Below are positions 21,953-30,927 of a stretch of DNA of 41,252 nt, in pieces. Position numbers and translations under genes: made by a program. The stretch is from Planctomycetota bacterium. Its GTDB lineage: Bacteria > Planctomycetota > Phycisphaerae > UBA1845 > CAIVHJ01. Under the pieces are notes generated by a model, which had not been told where the DNA came from, ran no database searches, and saw only the letters and a program-made list of their open reading frames with translations. Within the stretch, counting starts at the first letter, position 1. Each line of letters begins with the position of its first letter. The stretch lies in NCBI GenBank assembly GCA_022573485.1, contig JACZTW010000001.1, positions 1 through 41,252 on the forward strand, in the 5' to 3' direction.

Positions 21953-24151
21953 ATGAACATTCAACAAGCACGGCAGCAGATTATCGCGCTCCGGCAGCAG
22001 GGGAAGAAATACGCCGTGCTCGATGTCGGCTGGCGGTATCTGGCGGCGGTGCCTGACGACACCGAGATCACGGAGTTGGTGCTTGGAGGGCTGCTGGATG
22101 TCGGTTTGGGCGGGCTGGTCCGCGAGTTGCTCCAACTCCGCGGGGATCTTGATCAACAGGCGGCCAAGAAATGGCAGGCCGCTGCCGATGCGGTGCCGGT
22201 GGGGCGCGTGCCCTGGACGGAGCTGGCCGACACCTATCGAGCGAATCTCGCTCTGCTGATCGCCAATCATCCACACATGGCGGAACATGAACAGGCGTTG
22301 GAGCAGTCGTTGCGCGGTCTACACTTGTACCGTACGACGGATGGGCACCATCTGCTGTCGCGTCGCCAGGCCGGGCATTACCGCGAGTGGCTGCCGGCGA
22401 TCACGGACCATACGCACGACGTGAAAATGGAGCTACCGGAGCTGCGCCACGGTACGCCGATCTTCATCGACGGCATTTCGCTCGGCCCGATCGTGGAGCG
22501 CGTGTTTGATGCCACGGCTTCGATCGGCCTCAATCAGAGTTTGCCGGTGTTTTTGGTTGATGAAGAATTGTCTCACCTGGCGGCATGGCTGCACGTGGCG
22601 GATCGCTCGAAGCAGCTTGCGGATGAACGGTTCTTCGTGTTCTGCGGAGCGCGGGCGCTCGATGACCTCGTGGAGTTTCTTGACGGACATGACGATCTGG
22701 CCAGCGCGCCCTGTTGCGCGATCACGCCGCCGGGTGTCGTCGCGCTGCGGGACAAGTTGATGTCTCTTCATGCGGGCGTCCTGTTGCGCCGACAGAACGC
22801 ATACTTGGAAATCGTGAAGCAACTGAAGGATCGCTACGCCCAGCGCGACCTGGACTACTGGCGGGCTCGGGTGCAGGACAAAGGTCCGGTTATTGCGGTG
22901 ACTTCGCGGGCGACAACGATGTTGCAGTACTCTGCCCGAGATATTGGGCATGCACTCGAAGATATGGGCTATGAGTTCCACTTGCTGATCGAAGCAGCGG
23001 ATCATCTTCAGCTTACGGGACTTCATGTTGTGCGGCACATCTTGGAAGTCGATCCAGTGTTATGCGTGCTGATCGACCATCTTCGCTGCGAGCAAGACAA
23101 ACTGCTGTTCAACATTCCGACGCTGACCTGGGTGCAGGATCCGCTTCCGAATTTGCTCAATGCCCAAGCCGGGGCATCGATCGGGCCCCTTGATTTTGTG
23201 TGCGGCTATTATCAGGATCGTCTGGTGGGTGAGTTCGGCTATCCCGAGTCGCAGTTCATCGTCGCTCCGTTTCCAGTCTCGACGCGTGCGTTCCACGCGG
23301 ATCCGGTTTCAACAGATCACGGGCCGGAGTACGACTGTGACATCGTTTACGTCGGCCACATGCCGGGCACGATGGAGTCGCACTTTGCGAAGTGGCACGG
23401 CGACAGCCCGGCCGAAATCGGGCCGTTTCTTCAGATCCTCTACGAACGCGTCAAAAATGTTCTGGACAGTGGAAAACACATTACGCTGCCGGCCGTGTTC
23501 TTACGCGGGATCGTGAACGAACTTGGCGTGCGCATGGACGAAAAGGAATTCGAGAATCTGGCCTACGCGTTCGCCTACCGCCTGTTCGACCTGGGCTATC
23601 GGCAGCAGACATTGTCGTGGGTCGGCGAATGGGCCCGGCGGACCGGGCGCCGGTTCCGGATCTACGGCAGAGGTTGGGATGATCATTCAGAGTTGGGCAG
23701 TTTCGCAGCCGGTCCGATCGCGCATGGCGAACCGTTGCGGCGTGTGTATTGCTCCACGCCCCTTGTCTTGCAGTGCATTCCGGGCGGTTTCATGCATCAG
23801 CGGACCTACGAGGCAATCGCCTGCGGCGCACTCGTTCTGGTGCGCTTCAGTCCCAAGGATTTCTATCAAGTCTCCGTCGAAGAGTGGACGCGGCGCACCG
23901 CAGCCGGTGAAGTGATGGACAGCGCTGCCAACGACTTCCCAGGCCTCGCAAAACTCGTGTTCCACGATGCCGCAGAATTTGAACAATCAGCGGAAAAGTA
24001 TTTACAAGATCGCCGCACGCGCGAACGCACATTGGCGCCGATTCGCGATGTGGTGCTCCAAAAATACACCTACGCCAGTGTGATGAAGCGAATCATGACC
24101 GAGATCAAGCAGCGCCTGGGCACGGCCGAACTGGCTGAGGCCGCTCGCTGA
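21953..24151 (+). CDS. Large glycosyltransferase with CgeB-like C-terminal half
   Basis: 732 residues. The N-terminal third (1-290) is helical with no family I recognise. From about 300 the protein resembles CgeB/DUF3880-type glycosyltransferases: HALEDMGYEFHLLIEA, VCVLIDHLRCEQ-like segment, FVCGYYQDRLVGEFGYPE (locating an acceptor or donor cleft), RFRIYGRGWDD, and the C-terminal GFMHQRTYEAIACGALVLV block that positions the nucleotide-sugar. Similar large proteins glycosylate flagellin or surface polymers. It opens the glycan island and is divergent from the small lipoprotein gene, with 110 bp between start codons. The 3' end overlaps the convergent GT2 gene by 47 bp. Confidence 0.78.
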   Translation: MNIQQARQQIIALRQQGKKYAVLDVGWRYLAAVPDDTEITELVLGGLLDVGLGGLVRELLQLRGDLDQQAAKKWQAAADAVPVGRVPWTELADTYRANLALLIANHPHMAEHEQALEQSLRGLHLYRTTDGHHLLSRRQAGHYREWLPAITDHTHDVKMELPELRHGTPIFIDGISLGPIVERVFDATASIGLNQSLPVFLVDEELSHLAAWLHVADRSKQLADERFFVFCGARALDDLVEFLDGHDDLASAPCCAITPPGVVALRDKLMSLHAGVLLRRQNAYLEIVKQLKDRYAQRDLDYWRARVQDKGPVIAVTSRATTMLQYSARDIGHALEDMGYEFHLLIEAADHLQLTGLHVVRHILEVDPVLCVLIDHLRCEQDKLLFNIPTLTWVQDPLPNLLNAQAGASIGPLDFVCGYYQDRLVGEFGYPESQFIVAPFPVSTRAFHADPVSTDHGPEYDCDIVYVGHMPGTMESHFAKWHGDSPAEIGPFLQILYERVKNVLDSGKHITLPAVFLRGIVNELGVRMDEKEFENLAYAFAYRLFDLGYRQQTLSWVGEWARRTGRRFRIYGRGWDDHSELGSFAAGPIAHGEPLRRVYCSTPLVLQCIPGGFMHQRTYEAIACGALVLVRFSPKDFYQVSVEEWTRRTAAGEVMDSAANDFPGLAKLVFHDAAEFEQSAEKYLQDRRTRERTLAPIRDVVLQKYTYASVMKRIMTEIKQRLGTAELAEAAR

Positions 24152-25058
24152 TCGTTCGCTGATAGTGATACCCGATTCGAAAGCAAATGAACTTCAAATA
24201 GGGCAGGTTCCAGTTCATGCGAATGAGGTTGGCGAGAAGATTGGACAGAACCCGCGCTCGCGACAGGTACAAGCCCGATTCAAACCCGTGTCGCGCCTCC
24301 AGCATATATTGACTGCGTCCGTGGTTGAAGGCTCGCCGGAGAATGAAGCGGCGCGTCAGCCGTTCGCCGGTGGCCCGGTGGTGGACGGGGGCTGCGGGCG
24401 TGTAGTGAATCTCCCAGTCGCGTTGCTCCATTCTCAAGCAAAGCTCCCCTTCCTCGCCGGCCAGCAGTCCGGCACCGCTGCGTCCCAGTTGGGGCAGGAA
24501 ACCACCGACCTCGTCGATGGCCACGCTTCGGACCGCAAAGTTCCCGCCGTAAGGAAATCGAGGGTATCGGAGTTGCGTCTGCTCGTCGCTCGGTGAAAAT
24601 CGGCCCATGGCTTCGTCGAGCCGATCGTCCCACCAGCGCGGCTTGGGCGCATCCCATTGCACTTCAATACGGCCGCCGACAACGCCCGCGCACGGATGGG
24701 CATCAAACACATCAGCGAGTGATTCAAGCCAGCTTTCTTCCGCCACTGAATCGGCATCGAGAAACGCGACCAGCGGTGCAGCGGCTTGGGCGAGCGCTCG
24801 ATTTCGGGCGTGAGAAAGGCCTTGTTGCGTTTCGGAAACCACGCGGAGGCGATGGCCGAACCGTTCCTTCAGTTCGTGAAGGACATTTGGTGTTTCGTCG
24901 GTGCTGTTATTGTCCACGACGAGCACTTCGTACGCATCCGCCGGCAGCGTTTGCGCCATGACGCTCTCGACAACGTCGGCGAGGTGATGAGCGGCGTTGT
25001 ACGCGCAGATTGCGGCAGTGATTCGATTATTGGATTGTGTTTCAGTAGACGAGTTCAT
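24105..25058 (-). CDS. Glycosyltransferase family 2
   Basis: 317 residues with a GT-A fold at the N-terminus: ITAAICAYNAAHHLADVVES, VVDNNSTDETP (nucleotide binding, 48-57), the metal-binding DAD at 101-103 in AFLDADSVAEESW, and GEEGELCLRMEQRDWEI, which contains the acidic residues of the acceptor site. The last 60 residues contain a weakly hydrophobic helix (FICFRIGYHYQ), perhaps a membrane contact. It transfers a sugar from a nucleotide donor in glycan assembly; the sugar is unknown. It is on the opposite strand to the rest of the island and overlaps the end of the CgeB-like gene by 47 bp. Confidence 0.9.
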   Translation of the reverse strand: MNSSTETQSNNRITAAICAYNAAHHLADVVESVMAQTLPADAYEVLVVDNNSTDETPNVLHELKERFGHRLRVVSETQQGLSHARNRALAQAAAPLVAFLDADSVAEESWLESLADVFDAHPCAGVVGGRIEVQWDAPKPRWWDDRLDEAMGRFSPSDEQTQLRYPRFPYGGNFAVRSVAIDEVGGFLPQLGRSGAGLLAGEEGELCLRMEQRDWEIHYTPAAPVHHRATGERLTRRFILRRAFNHGRSQYMLEARHGFESGLYLSRARVLSNLLANLIRMNWNLPYLKFICFRIGYHYQRTISERPQPVRPCPGAA

Positions 25059-25149
25059 TCTGAGGTATCGCGCGCATTCGCAGGACCGCTACACGTCTCA
25101 CCTTAGCGGCGCAATTCGAGAGAGCAAGCGTGTGCTGAGCGGCTGGCGC

Positions 25150-25158
25150 TGCTATAAT
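25150..25158 (+). promoter_or_regulatory. Extended -10 promoter of the main glycan operon
   Basis: TGCTATAAT, a perfect TATAAT (25153-25158) with TGn in front, the same 9-mer as the promoter at 12656-12664. There is no clear -35. The leader to the ATG at 25199 would be about 34 nt. It stands at the head of a run of 14 tightly spaced plus-strand genes. Confidence 0.6.
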
Positions 25159-25198
25159 CGGAGTCGCATCGGATGCGTGAGTCCTATGAGGGCGTCAA

Positions 25199-26146
25199 AT
25201 GGACTGGATCGCCGGGAAGCACAGACCGTTCCCAACTCATATCCAAATTCAAACCACTTCCGCCTGCGGTGCGGCCTGTCAAATATGTCCGCATCCTGTC
25301 GAATCGCCTAACTGGCCCAACGGCTTGATGGGTGATGAGTTATTTGTTCACATTGTTTCGCAATTGCAGGGGCGCGCGATTGAGTACCTCTGTCCCTACT
25401 TGATGGCGGATCCAATGTCGGATCGCAGGATCTTCGATCGAGTGGAGGCCCTGCGCCAGGCTCTGCCGCAAACGACCCTCGAGATGAGCACAACCGGCCT
25501 CTATTTGGTTCCGAAACTGGCAGATCGGCTGCTGGAGTCGCCAATCTCGGAGTTGCGTATCAGCAGTCACGGGATTTCAGCCGCCGAATATGCCACGACC
25601 ATGCCGGGCGTCGATTTTGCTAAAGCAATGCCCAACATCGAGCGTTTCATTTCTGCTTGGAGCGCGCACAAGCCGTTCAAGTTGAGCGTGGTTTGCCTGT
25701 GGGGACTTTGGCCGGCGGATCGAGAGCGGGAAATCGAGGCATTCTGGAAAGAAAAGGGCGTCGAGCTGTCCAAGTGGCGCGTTATTTCACGGGCCGAACA
25801 AGTTGACCTGACGATCTACGGCGAGGCCGAGGCCGATCCGACGCCGTATCACGAAGGCAAACAAGCACCGCCGTATCTCTGTCGCCATCACCGCGACACC
25901 CAATGGCTGCACATTCTGAGCGACGGCAGAGTGACGTTGTGCTGCATGGATTATCGTCACGAAGAGATCCTCGGCGATGTTCGTGAGGCGTCGTTGGAGG
26001 AAATCTGGAACAGCGAGGCGTTCGAGCAAGCGCGCGCCCGAATTCGGGGTGATGCGCCCGCAGGTCCGAACTTCCTGTGCGATCGCTGCGAATATCACGT
26101 CAGCCGATCCGTTCATGAGCAGCGCGCGTTGGAGGCGGCGCCTTGA
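25199..26146 (+). CDS. Radical SAM protein with SPASM-like C-terminus
   Basis: 315 residues. The radical-SAM cluster CxxxCxxC is C23-C27-C30 in SACGAACQICPHP. The C-terminal third has the SPASM pattern for auxiliary iron-sulfur clusters: YLCRHH, then LSDGRVTLCCMDY, then LGDVREASLEEIWNSE, and a final CDRCEYH. Members of this group in glycan islands are often annotated only as radical SAM/SPASM proteins; the reaction could be a sugar oxidation, C-C or C-methylation chemistry, and is unknown. It is the first gene of the long operon. The next start (TTG) overlaps its stop, so they are coupled. Confidence 0.88.
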   Translation: MDWIAGKHRPFPTHIQIQTTSACGAACQICPHPVESPNWPNGLMGDELFVHIVSQLQGRAIEYLCPYLMADPMSDRRIFDRVEALRQALPQTTLEMSTTGLYLVPKLADRLLESPISELRISSHGISAAEYATTMPGVDFAKAMPNIERFISAWSAHKPFKLSVVCLWGLWPADREREIEAFWKEKGVELSKWRVISRAEQVDLTIYGEAEADPTPYHEGKQAPPYLCRHHRDTQWLHILSDGRVTLCCMDYRHEEILGDVREASLEEIWNSEAFEQARARIRGDAPAGPNFLCDRCEYHVSRSVHEQRALEAAP

Positions 26147-28041
26147 GCAAATCGCTGACGTTTCTGCTGGATCGCGACGACTTGGCCTGCCTCGAGGCTC
26201 TCTGCCCGGCGGCCTTGAGCGGTACGATTGTTGCCTTTGATCCTGACTTACACATTGAGCTGCTGTCGCGGGAGGTGGCTCACGTTACTCCCTGGAGTTT
26301 TGTTGGAAGCGCCGAACTCGATGCGGTCCGGGAGTTTGAGCAGGCGGTGTGGGAGTTCTGGCGGGCGAACGCAAGCGCGCCGTTCGCCGGCATGGACTTG
26401 CTGCACATGGTCTCCTTTCGGCACCGCAGTTGCTTCAGCCGCATCGCCTGGGCGGCGTATGTGATCAGGCGGGTGTTCGAGGAAGTTCAGCCGCGGGAAG
26501 TTGCGGTGTTCGAGGAGCGCACAGGCCACGGTTTGGAGCAGCCGCCGGAACATAACAAGATGCCGTTGTTGCAAGCGTTGGTTCGCGGTGCGGCGGAGCA
26601 GGGCGGTGTGGCTGTTCGGTTGCTGCGGCGCAAGGAAGTGCCCGGGCACGGCGAGTTCGTGGACTGGACCGCGAAGAAGAGCACGGTGACGCTGCCCAAG
26701 GTTGACCTAGAGGAGGCACTGCGGGGCCGGCCTTACGTTTTGATGCCGGGCAGCGGGGTGGATTTGCTGCGTCCACTGCCGTTGGCGCGGGCGTTGCATT
26801 CCGATGGCGAGTTGGCAGTGGTTCAATTGTACAAGTCGGCGAGGCCGGAGGTGCTCAAGCAAGCCCAGGACGCCGGGCATTTTGTGTGGCACGAGTCGCA
26901 GGTCGTCGGCAATGCGGGCCCGTCAGCCGCCGCCACTTGTTTCAAAGGCTGTCGCGACCGGTTCGATCAGGCGCGGCAACGCGTTTCCGGTCATCTGCGG
27001 TCGATATTTGCCAATCCGTACATGAATATCCACTTCGATTTTATTTTCGGTGAATACTTGGCGAAGATGGCGTGGAATGTTTACGCCGCGAAGTCGTTTC
27101 TCGAACGGCATCCTCCTCATGCATTGGTCGCGACGAGCTACAGCCCGCTGAACGATGTGGCTTGCGCGGTGGGCATACCCTGCCTTGGGCTGCCGCACGG
27201 CGCCATGATGGTCGGCAACGTTCGGTGGTTCGAGGGTTACCGATCGTCGGTCATCGGGGCTCTGTCTACTCCTCATCGGCAGCGACTCATCGAGGCGGGG
27301 ATCGGCGCGGACCGTGTCGTGGTTACCGGTGATCCCAGTCTCGACGCAACGTCGCCGCCTGAGGCGGTTGATCCGCTGGCGACTCTGCGCGCATCACAAT
27401 GCCGGCAGCGGTGGGGCGTTGATTCGAATCAGCGCGCCGTATTGCTGGTGATGGGCAACATGGGGATGCTGGCCAAGCTCGGCGACCTGCCGGTCTACGA
27501 TTGGTCGGAATCGGTGCGCTGCCTTCGAGAGTTGGGCGCGATGGCGCCTCGTCATCCGGATTGGCGCTTCGTGGTGCGTCCGCATCCGCGCTACGACCAT
27601 GCAGGCTTGTACGAGTTGATCAATCGCGAGCTGCCTAAGCAACAACACTTCATCGTGGACGGCGCAGACACGCTCGAATCGGCAGTGCGGGCTGTCGATG
27701 TGGTCGTGATTTGCAATGTTCTGACCTCTGCGATCTTGGAATCCTCGCTGTGGGGCAAACCTGTATTCGTGCTGTCGCAGAGCATGATTTGGTATCAGGC
27801 TGCCGATTGGGCTACGGGGCGATGGCCTCATGTGCGGTCGATCGGGGAGCTGGAGCGGGAGTTGGAAGAAATGTTTACGAAACAAAATCGGTACAAAGAG
27901 CGTGCCAGCCAGACGCGCGCGGCGGCGAAGGAGTACTCAAGGGGTGCTCCGGCACGGGGCATCCGGGCATGCCTGGACTTGATCTACTCCATGAAGTCTC
28001 GCGCGAACGCGCCGTGCGCTCTTGCAGCGTCCGCACGATAA
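26143..28041 (+). CDS. Capsule-polysaccharide / glycerophosphotransferase-like protein
   Basis: 632 residues. Residues 1-290 are of unknown type. The C-terminal part looks like a GT-B-type surface-carbohydrate protein of the capsule-synthesis or CDP-glycerol-glycerophosphotransferase kind: GIPCLGLPHGAMMVGN near 346-361, RVVVTGDPSLDA, WRFVVRPHPRYDH, and ILESSLWGKPVFVLSQS near 530. No membrane segment is seen. The start is TTG at 26143, with GGAGG 8 nt upstream, and forms a TTGA overlap with the preceding stop. It probably transfers a sugar or sugar phosphate; the donor is unknown. Confidence 0.75.
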   Translation: MSKSLTFLLDRDDLACLEALCPAALSGTIVAFDPDLHIELLSREVAHVTPWSFVGSAELDAVREFEQAVWEFWRANASAPFAGMDLLHMVSFRHRSCFSRIAWAAYVIRRVFEEVQPREVAVFEERTGHGLEQPPEHNKMPLLQALVRGAAEQGGVAVRLLRRKEVPGHGEFVDWTAKKSTVTLPKVDLEEALRGRPYVLMPGSGVDLLRPLPLARALHSDGELAVVQLYKSARPEVLKQAQDAGHFVWHESQVVGNAGPSAAATCFKGCRDRFDQARQRVSGHLRSIFANPYMNIHFDFIFGEYLAKMAWNVYAAKSFLERHPPHALVATSYSPLNDVACAVGIPCLGLPHGAMMVGNVRWFEGYRSSVIGALSTPHRQRLIEAGIGADRVVVTGDPSLDATSPPEAVDPLATLRASQCRQRWGVDSNQRAVLLVMGNMGMLAKLGDLPVYDWSESVRCLRELGAMAPRHPDWRFVVRPHPRYDHAGLYELINRELPKQQHFIVDGADTLESAVRAVDVVVICNVLTSAILESSLWGKPVFVLSQSMIWYQAADWATGRWPHVRSIGELERELEEMFTKQNRYKERASQTRAAAKEYSRGAPARGIRACLDLIYSMKSRANAPCALAASAR

Positions 28042-28055
28042 GGAATCCGTGACTC

Positions 28056-28760
28056 ATGATGATTGGAGCAATCATTCAGGCGCGGATGAGTTCGGTGCGG
28101 TTGCCCGGCAAGGTCTTGATGAAGGCTGCGGGCCGGACCGTGCTGCAGTACGTCATCGAGCGATTGAAACAATGTACCGCACTCGATGGGATCGTCGTCG
28201 CCGTTTCGACGGATGATCGCGATACGCCTATCGTGAAGCACTGCGAAGAACTCGGCGTGGCGGTGTGCCGTGGCAGCTTGGATGATGTGGCGCGGCGATT
28301 CCTGGATGCTGCTGAGCGGTTCGGATTCGATGCGTTTGTGCGCGCGTGCGCCGACAGTCCTTTGCTCGATGCGGACCTTGTGGATCGTGCCGTAGAGCGT
28401 TACCGAGAATGCAAATGTGATATCGTGACAAACGTGATGCCGCGGACCTACCCGCATGGGCAATCGGTGGAGGTCGTTCGGACGGAGCTTCTGCGAGCGA
28501 CGTGGCCGAAGCTGAGCACGCCGGAACATTTGGAACACGTGACGTCGTTCTTCTATGAGCATAGGTCGGATTTCAGCATCGTGAACCTCTGTGCGCCGCG
28601 CGACATGAGTGGCCTGCGCCTGGTGGTTGATACTGAGGAAGATTGGGAGCGGTTTACCCGGATCGTGGATCGTTTTGTGGGGCCGCATTGGCAGTACGGC
28701 CTCGCGGAGATCATCGAGATTTGTGAATCGCTCGACGTGTGTGGTGTGGAACAAGCTTGA
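28056..28760 (+). CDS. SpsF-like nucleotidyltransferase (NTP-sugar synthase)
   Basis: 234 residues. The N-terminal IIQARMSSVRLPGKVL (6-21) is the nucleotide-binding signature of the SpsF/NeuA-type cytidylyltransferase fold, and RACADSPLLDADLVD contains the metal-binding acidic residues. SpsF family proteins occur in spore-coat and flagellin-glycan clusters; with NeuB nearby the likely job is activation of a nonulosonic acid with CMP, but a different sugar or nucleotide is possible because the true CMP-sialate synthases use a different opening (PARGGSK). It starts 14 bp after the capsule-type gene and overlaps the next by one base (TGATG). Confidence 0.85.
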   Translation: MMIGAIIQARMSSVRLPGKVLMKAAGRTVLQYVIERLKQCTALDGIVVAVSTDDRDTPIVKHCEELGVAVCRGSLDDVARRFLDAAERFGFDAFVRACADSPLLDADLVDRAVERYRECKCDIVTNVMPRTYPHGQSVEVVRTELLRATWPKLSTPEHLEHVTSFFYEHRSDFSIVNLCAPRDMSGLRLVVDTEEDWERFTRIVDRFVGPHWQYGLAEIIEICESLDVCGVEQA

Positions 28761-29764
28761 TGGTCAAGTTGCGAGCGGGCATCATTGGTCTGGGCGTCGG
28801 CGAACAGCACATCGTCGGCTATGACAAGCACCCGCAGTGTGAGGTTGTCGCGTTGTGCGATTGTGACGAGCGGCGGTTGGCGGATGCCCGACGAAAATAC
28901 CCCGCCATGCAACACTACAGCAATGCCGACGATTTGTTGGCGGAGCCGGGGATCGACGTGGTGTCGATCGCTTCGTACGACAACGACCACTACGGGCAGA
29001 CGCGGGCGGCGATCCTGGCGGGCAAGCACGTCTTTGTGGAGAAGCCTCTGTGCCTTTATCCGGAAGAAGCGCAGGCGCTGCGAATACTGCTGAACGATCA
29101 TCCCGAGGTCCTGCTGTCCTCCAATTTGATTCTGCGTAAGGTGCCCCGGTTTGTGGAACTCCGACGCCTCATCGCCGACGGCGAGCTGGGGGAGTTGTTT
29201 CACGTCGAGGGCGATTACAATTATGGGCGCCTGCACAAGATCACGGAGGGCTGGCGCGGGCAGCTCGATTTCTATTCCGTTGTCTATGGCGGCGCGGTTC
29301 ACTTGATTGATTTGCTGCTGTGGTTGACCGGCGACCGAGTCATCGAAGTGTCCGCCGTGGGGAACGCCGTTGCTTCTCGCGGGTCGCAGTTTCAATTCGA
29401 TGATTTGGTGGTCGCTCTGTTGCGCTTCGAAAGCGGCATGGTCGGAAAGGTGAGCGCCAATTACGGCTGCATGGTGCCGCACTTCCATGGATTGACGATT
29501 TACGGTACGAAAGGGACATACATCAACGGCGCGCGCGATGCACAGTTGTATCATTCTCGCGATCCCGATCAGCCGCCACGGACGATCACAACGAAGTACC
29601 CGGGCGTTCACAAAGGCGATTTGGCTTACGACTTTGTCGAGTCGATCGTGAGCGGCCGTGTACCGCTGGTGACTATGGAAGACGTGTTTCGAGTGATGTC
29701 GGTGTGCTTTGCAATCGAGCAGGCTCGCGACCGGGGTGGGGCGGTTGAGGTGGAATACATTTGA
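28760..29764 (+). CDS. Gfo/Idh/MocA-family oxidoreductase
   Basis: 334 residues. An N-terminal Rossmann fold (AGIIGLGVGEQH, residues 6-17) binds NAD(P), followed by the family hallmark EKP at 94-96 in VFVEKPLCLYPEEA. A C-terminal alpha/beta domain contains GGAVHLIDLLLWLTG, which supplies the catalytic His/Asp region. In sugar clusters such enzymes oxidise a hydroxyl to give the keto-sugar that an aminotransferase then uses; the DegT aminotransferase is the next gene, 13 bp downstream. The start is the ATG at 28760 (TGATG coupling); a GTG-rich upstream extension to 28739 is unlikely. Confidence 0.9.
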   Translation: MVKLRAGIIGLGVGEQHIVGYDKHPQCEVVALCDCDERRLADARRKYPAMQHYSNADDLLAEPGIDVVSIASYDNDHYGQTRAAILAGKHVFVEKPLCLYPEEAQALRILLNDHPEVLLSSNLILRKVPRFVELRRLIADGELGELFHVEGDYNYGRLHKITEGWRGQLDFYSVVYGGAVHLIDLLLWLTGDRVIEVSAVGNAVASRGSQFQFDDLVVALLRFESGMVGKVSANYGCMVPHFHGLTIYGTKGTYINGARDAQLYHSRDPDQPPRTITTKYPGVHKGDLAYDFVESIVSGRVPLVTMEDVFRVMSVCFAIEQARDRGGAVEVEYI

Positions 29765-29777
29765 CGGAGATTCGTTG

Positions 29778-30926
29778 GTGAGAACGGTACCATTTGGACG
29801 CCCGATGATTGGTGAAGAGGAGCGCCGCGCGGTCGATGCGGTCCTGCAAGGCCATGTTTTGACGCACGGTTCGCGCGTGCGGGAATTTGAAGCCGCCTTC
29901 GCACGATACACCGGCGCGCCGCACGCAGTGGCCACCGCCTCCTGCACAGCGGCAATGCAGTTGGCTTACATGCATCTGGGCATTGGCCCGGGCGATGAAG
30001 TCATCGTGCCCGCACAAACGCACGTTGGTACGGCTCACGCAGTCGAGCTGTGTGGGGCCGGGTGCTTGTTTGCGGATTCAGAGCCTCTCACGGGAAACAT
30101 TGATTTGGATCAAGTTGAAGCGCTGGTTTCGGATCGCACGCGGGCGCTGGCGGTCGTCCACTATCTGGGTGTGCCGGTTGATATGGATCGAGTGATGGAC
30201 ATCGCAGAGCGTCATAGGTTGTTCGTGGTTGAGGATTGTGCTCTGGCGCTGGGAGCGACTTACCAGCGGGCTCACGTTGGCCTGCGGGGCGACGTGGGGT
30301 GTTTTTCATTCTATCCTGTCAAACATATCACAACCGCCGAGGGCGGGATGTTGATTACACGTCATGCGGATCTGGCTGAGCGGGTGGCATCGCTGCGCGC
30401 GTTCGGCATTGATCGGCACGATCCAGAACGACGAGATACGCCGGGTGAGTACGATGTTGCACTGCTTGGCGCCAACTTCCGCATGAATGAAATGGGGGCG
30501 GCCCTCGGTGTCGAGCAAATGAAGCGCTTGCCGGAGTTCCTCAAGCGGCGGCGGGAAAATTACGAGGTTCTGAGGGATGGGCTGGCGGGCATTGAGCAAT
30601 TGGAGTTTCTTGATCCGGCTGCTGGGGATTATCAACAGAGTCACTACTGCTTGGTCGTGCTGCTGCGGGATTCGATCTATCGACGCCGGCCGGAGATTAT
30701 TAAACAGTTAGGCGATCGCGGCATAGGCACGAGTATTTACTATCCGAAGCCAGTTCCGCACATGAGCTACTACCGGGGCAAGTATGGGATTTCGGAGAGT
30801 GACCTCCCCGTTGCTTCCAGAATCAGCTTGCGGTCCTTGGCGCTGCCCGTCGGTCCCCACCTGAACGTGGACGACATGCACTATATGGTCAATAATGTCG
30901 CCGAAGTACTTAGGCGACTGGAGTAA
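29778..30926 (+). CDS. DegT/DnrJ/EryC1/StrS-family sugar aminotransferase
   Basis: 382 residues of the PLP-dependent sugar aminotransferase family. The Schiff-base lysine is K182 in FSFYPVKHITTAEGGM; EDCALALGA (152-160) holds the Asp that contacts the PLP ring nitrogen; GANFRMNEMGAALG is the typical substrate loop. It transfers an amino group to a keto-sugar nucleotide, probably the product of the oxidoreductase just upstream. The start is GTG at 29778 (GGAG 8 nt before it); TTG at 29775 is an alternative. The frame is open to 29709 but that part lies inside the preceding gene. Confidence 0.93.
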   Translation: MRTVPFGRPMIGEEERRAVDAVLQGHVLTHGSRVREFEAAFARYTGAPHAVATASCTAAMQLAYMHLGIGPGDEVIVPAQTHVGTAHAVELCGAGCLFADSEPLTGNIDLDQVEALVSDRTRALAVVHYLGVPVDMDRVMDIAERHRLFVVEDCALALGATYQRAHVGLRGDVGCFSFYPVKHITTAEGGMLITRHADLAERVASLRAFGIDRHDPERRDTPGEYDVALLGANFRMNEMGAALGVEQMKRLPEFLKRRRENYEVLRDGLAGIEQLEFLDPAAGDYQQSHYCLVVLLRDSIYRRRPEIIKQLGDRGIGTSIYYPKPVPHMSYYRGKYGISESDLPVASRISLRSLALPVGPHLNVDDMHYMVNNVAEVLRRLE

Positions 30927-30927
30927 C

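Noticed and set aside
28553..29947. Frameshift between the Gfo/Idh and DegT genes suggested by the long upstream frame at 29709
   Set aside because: The Gfo/Idh gene ends normally at 29764 and the DegT domain starts right after the GTG at 29778. The frame before it is only chance openness.
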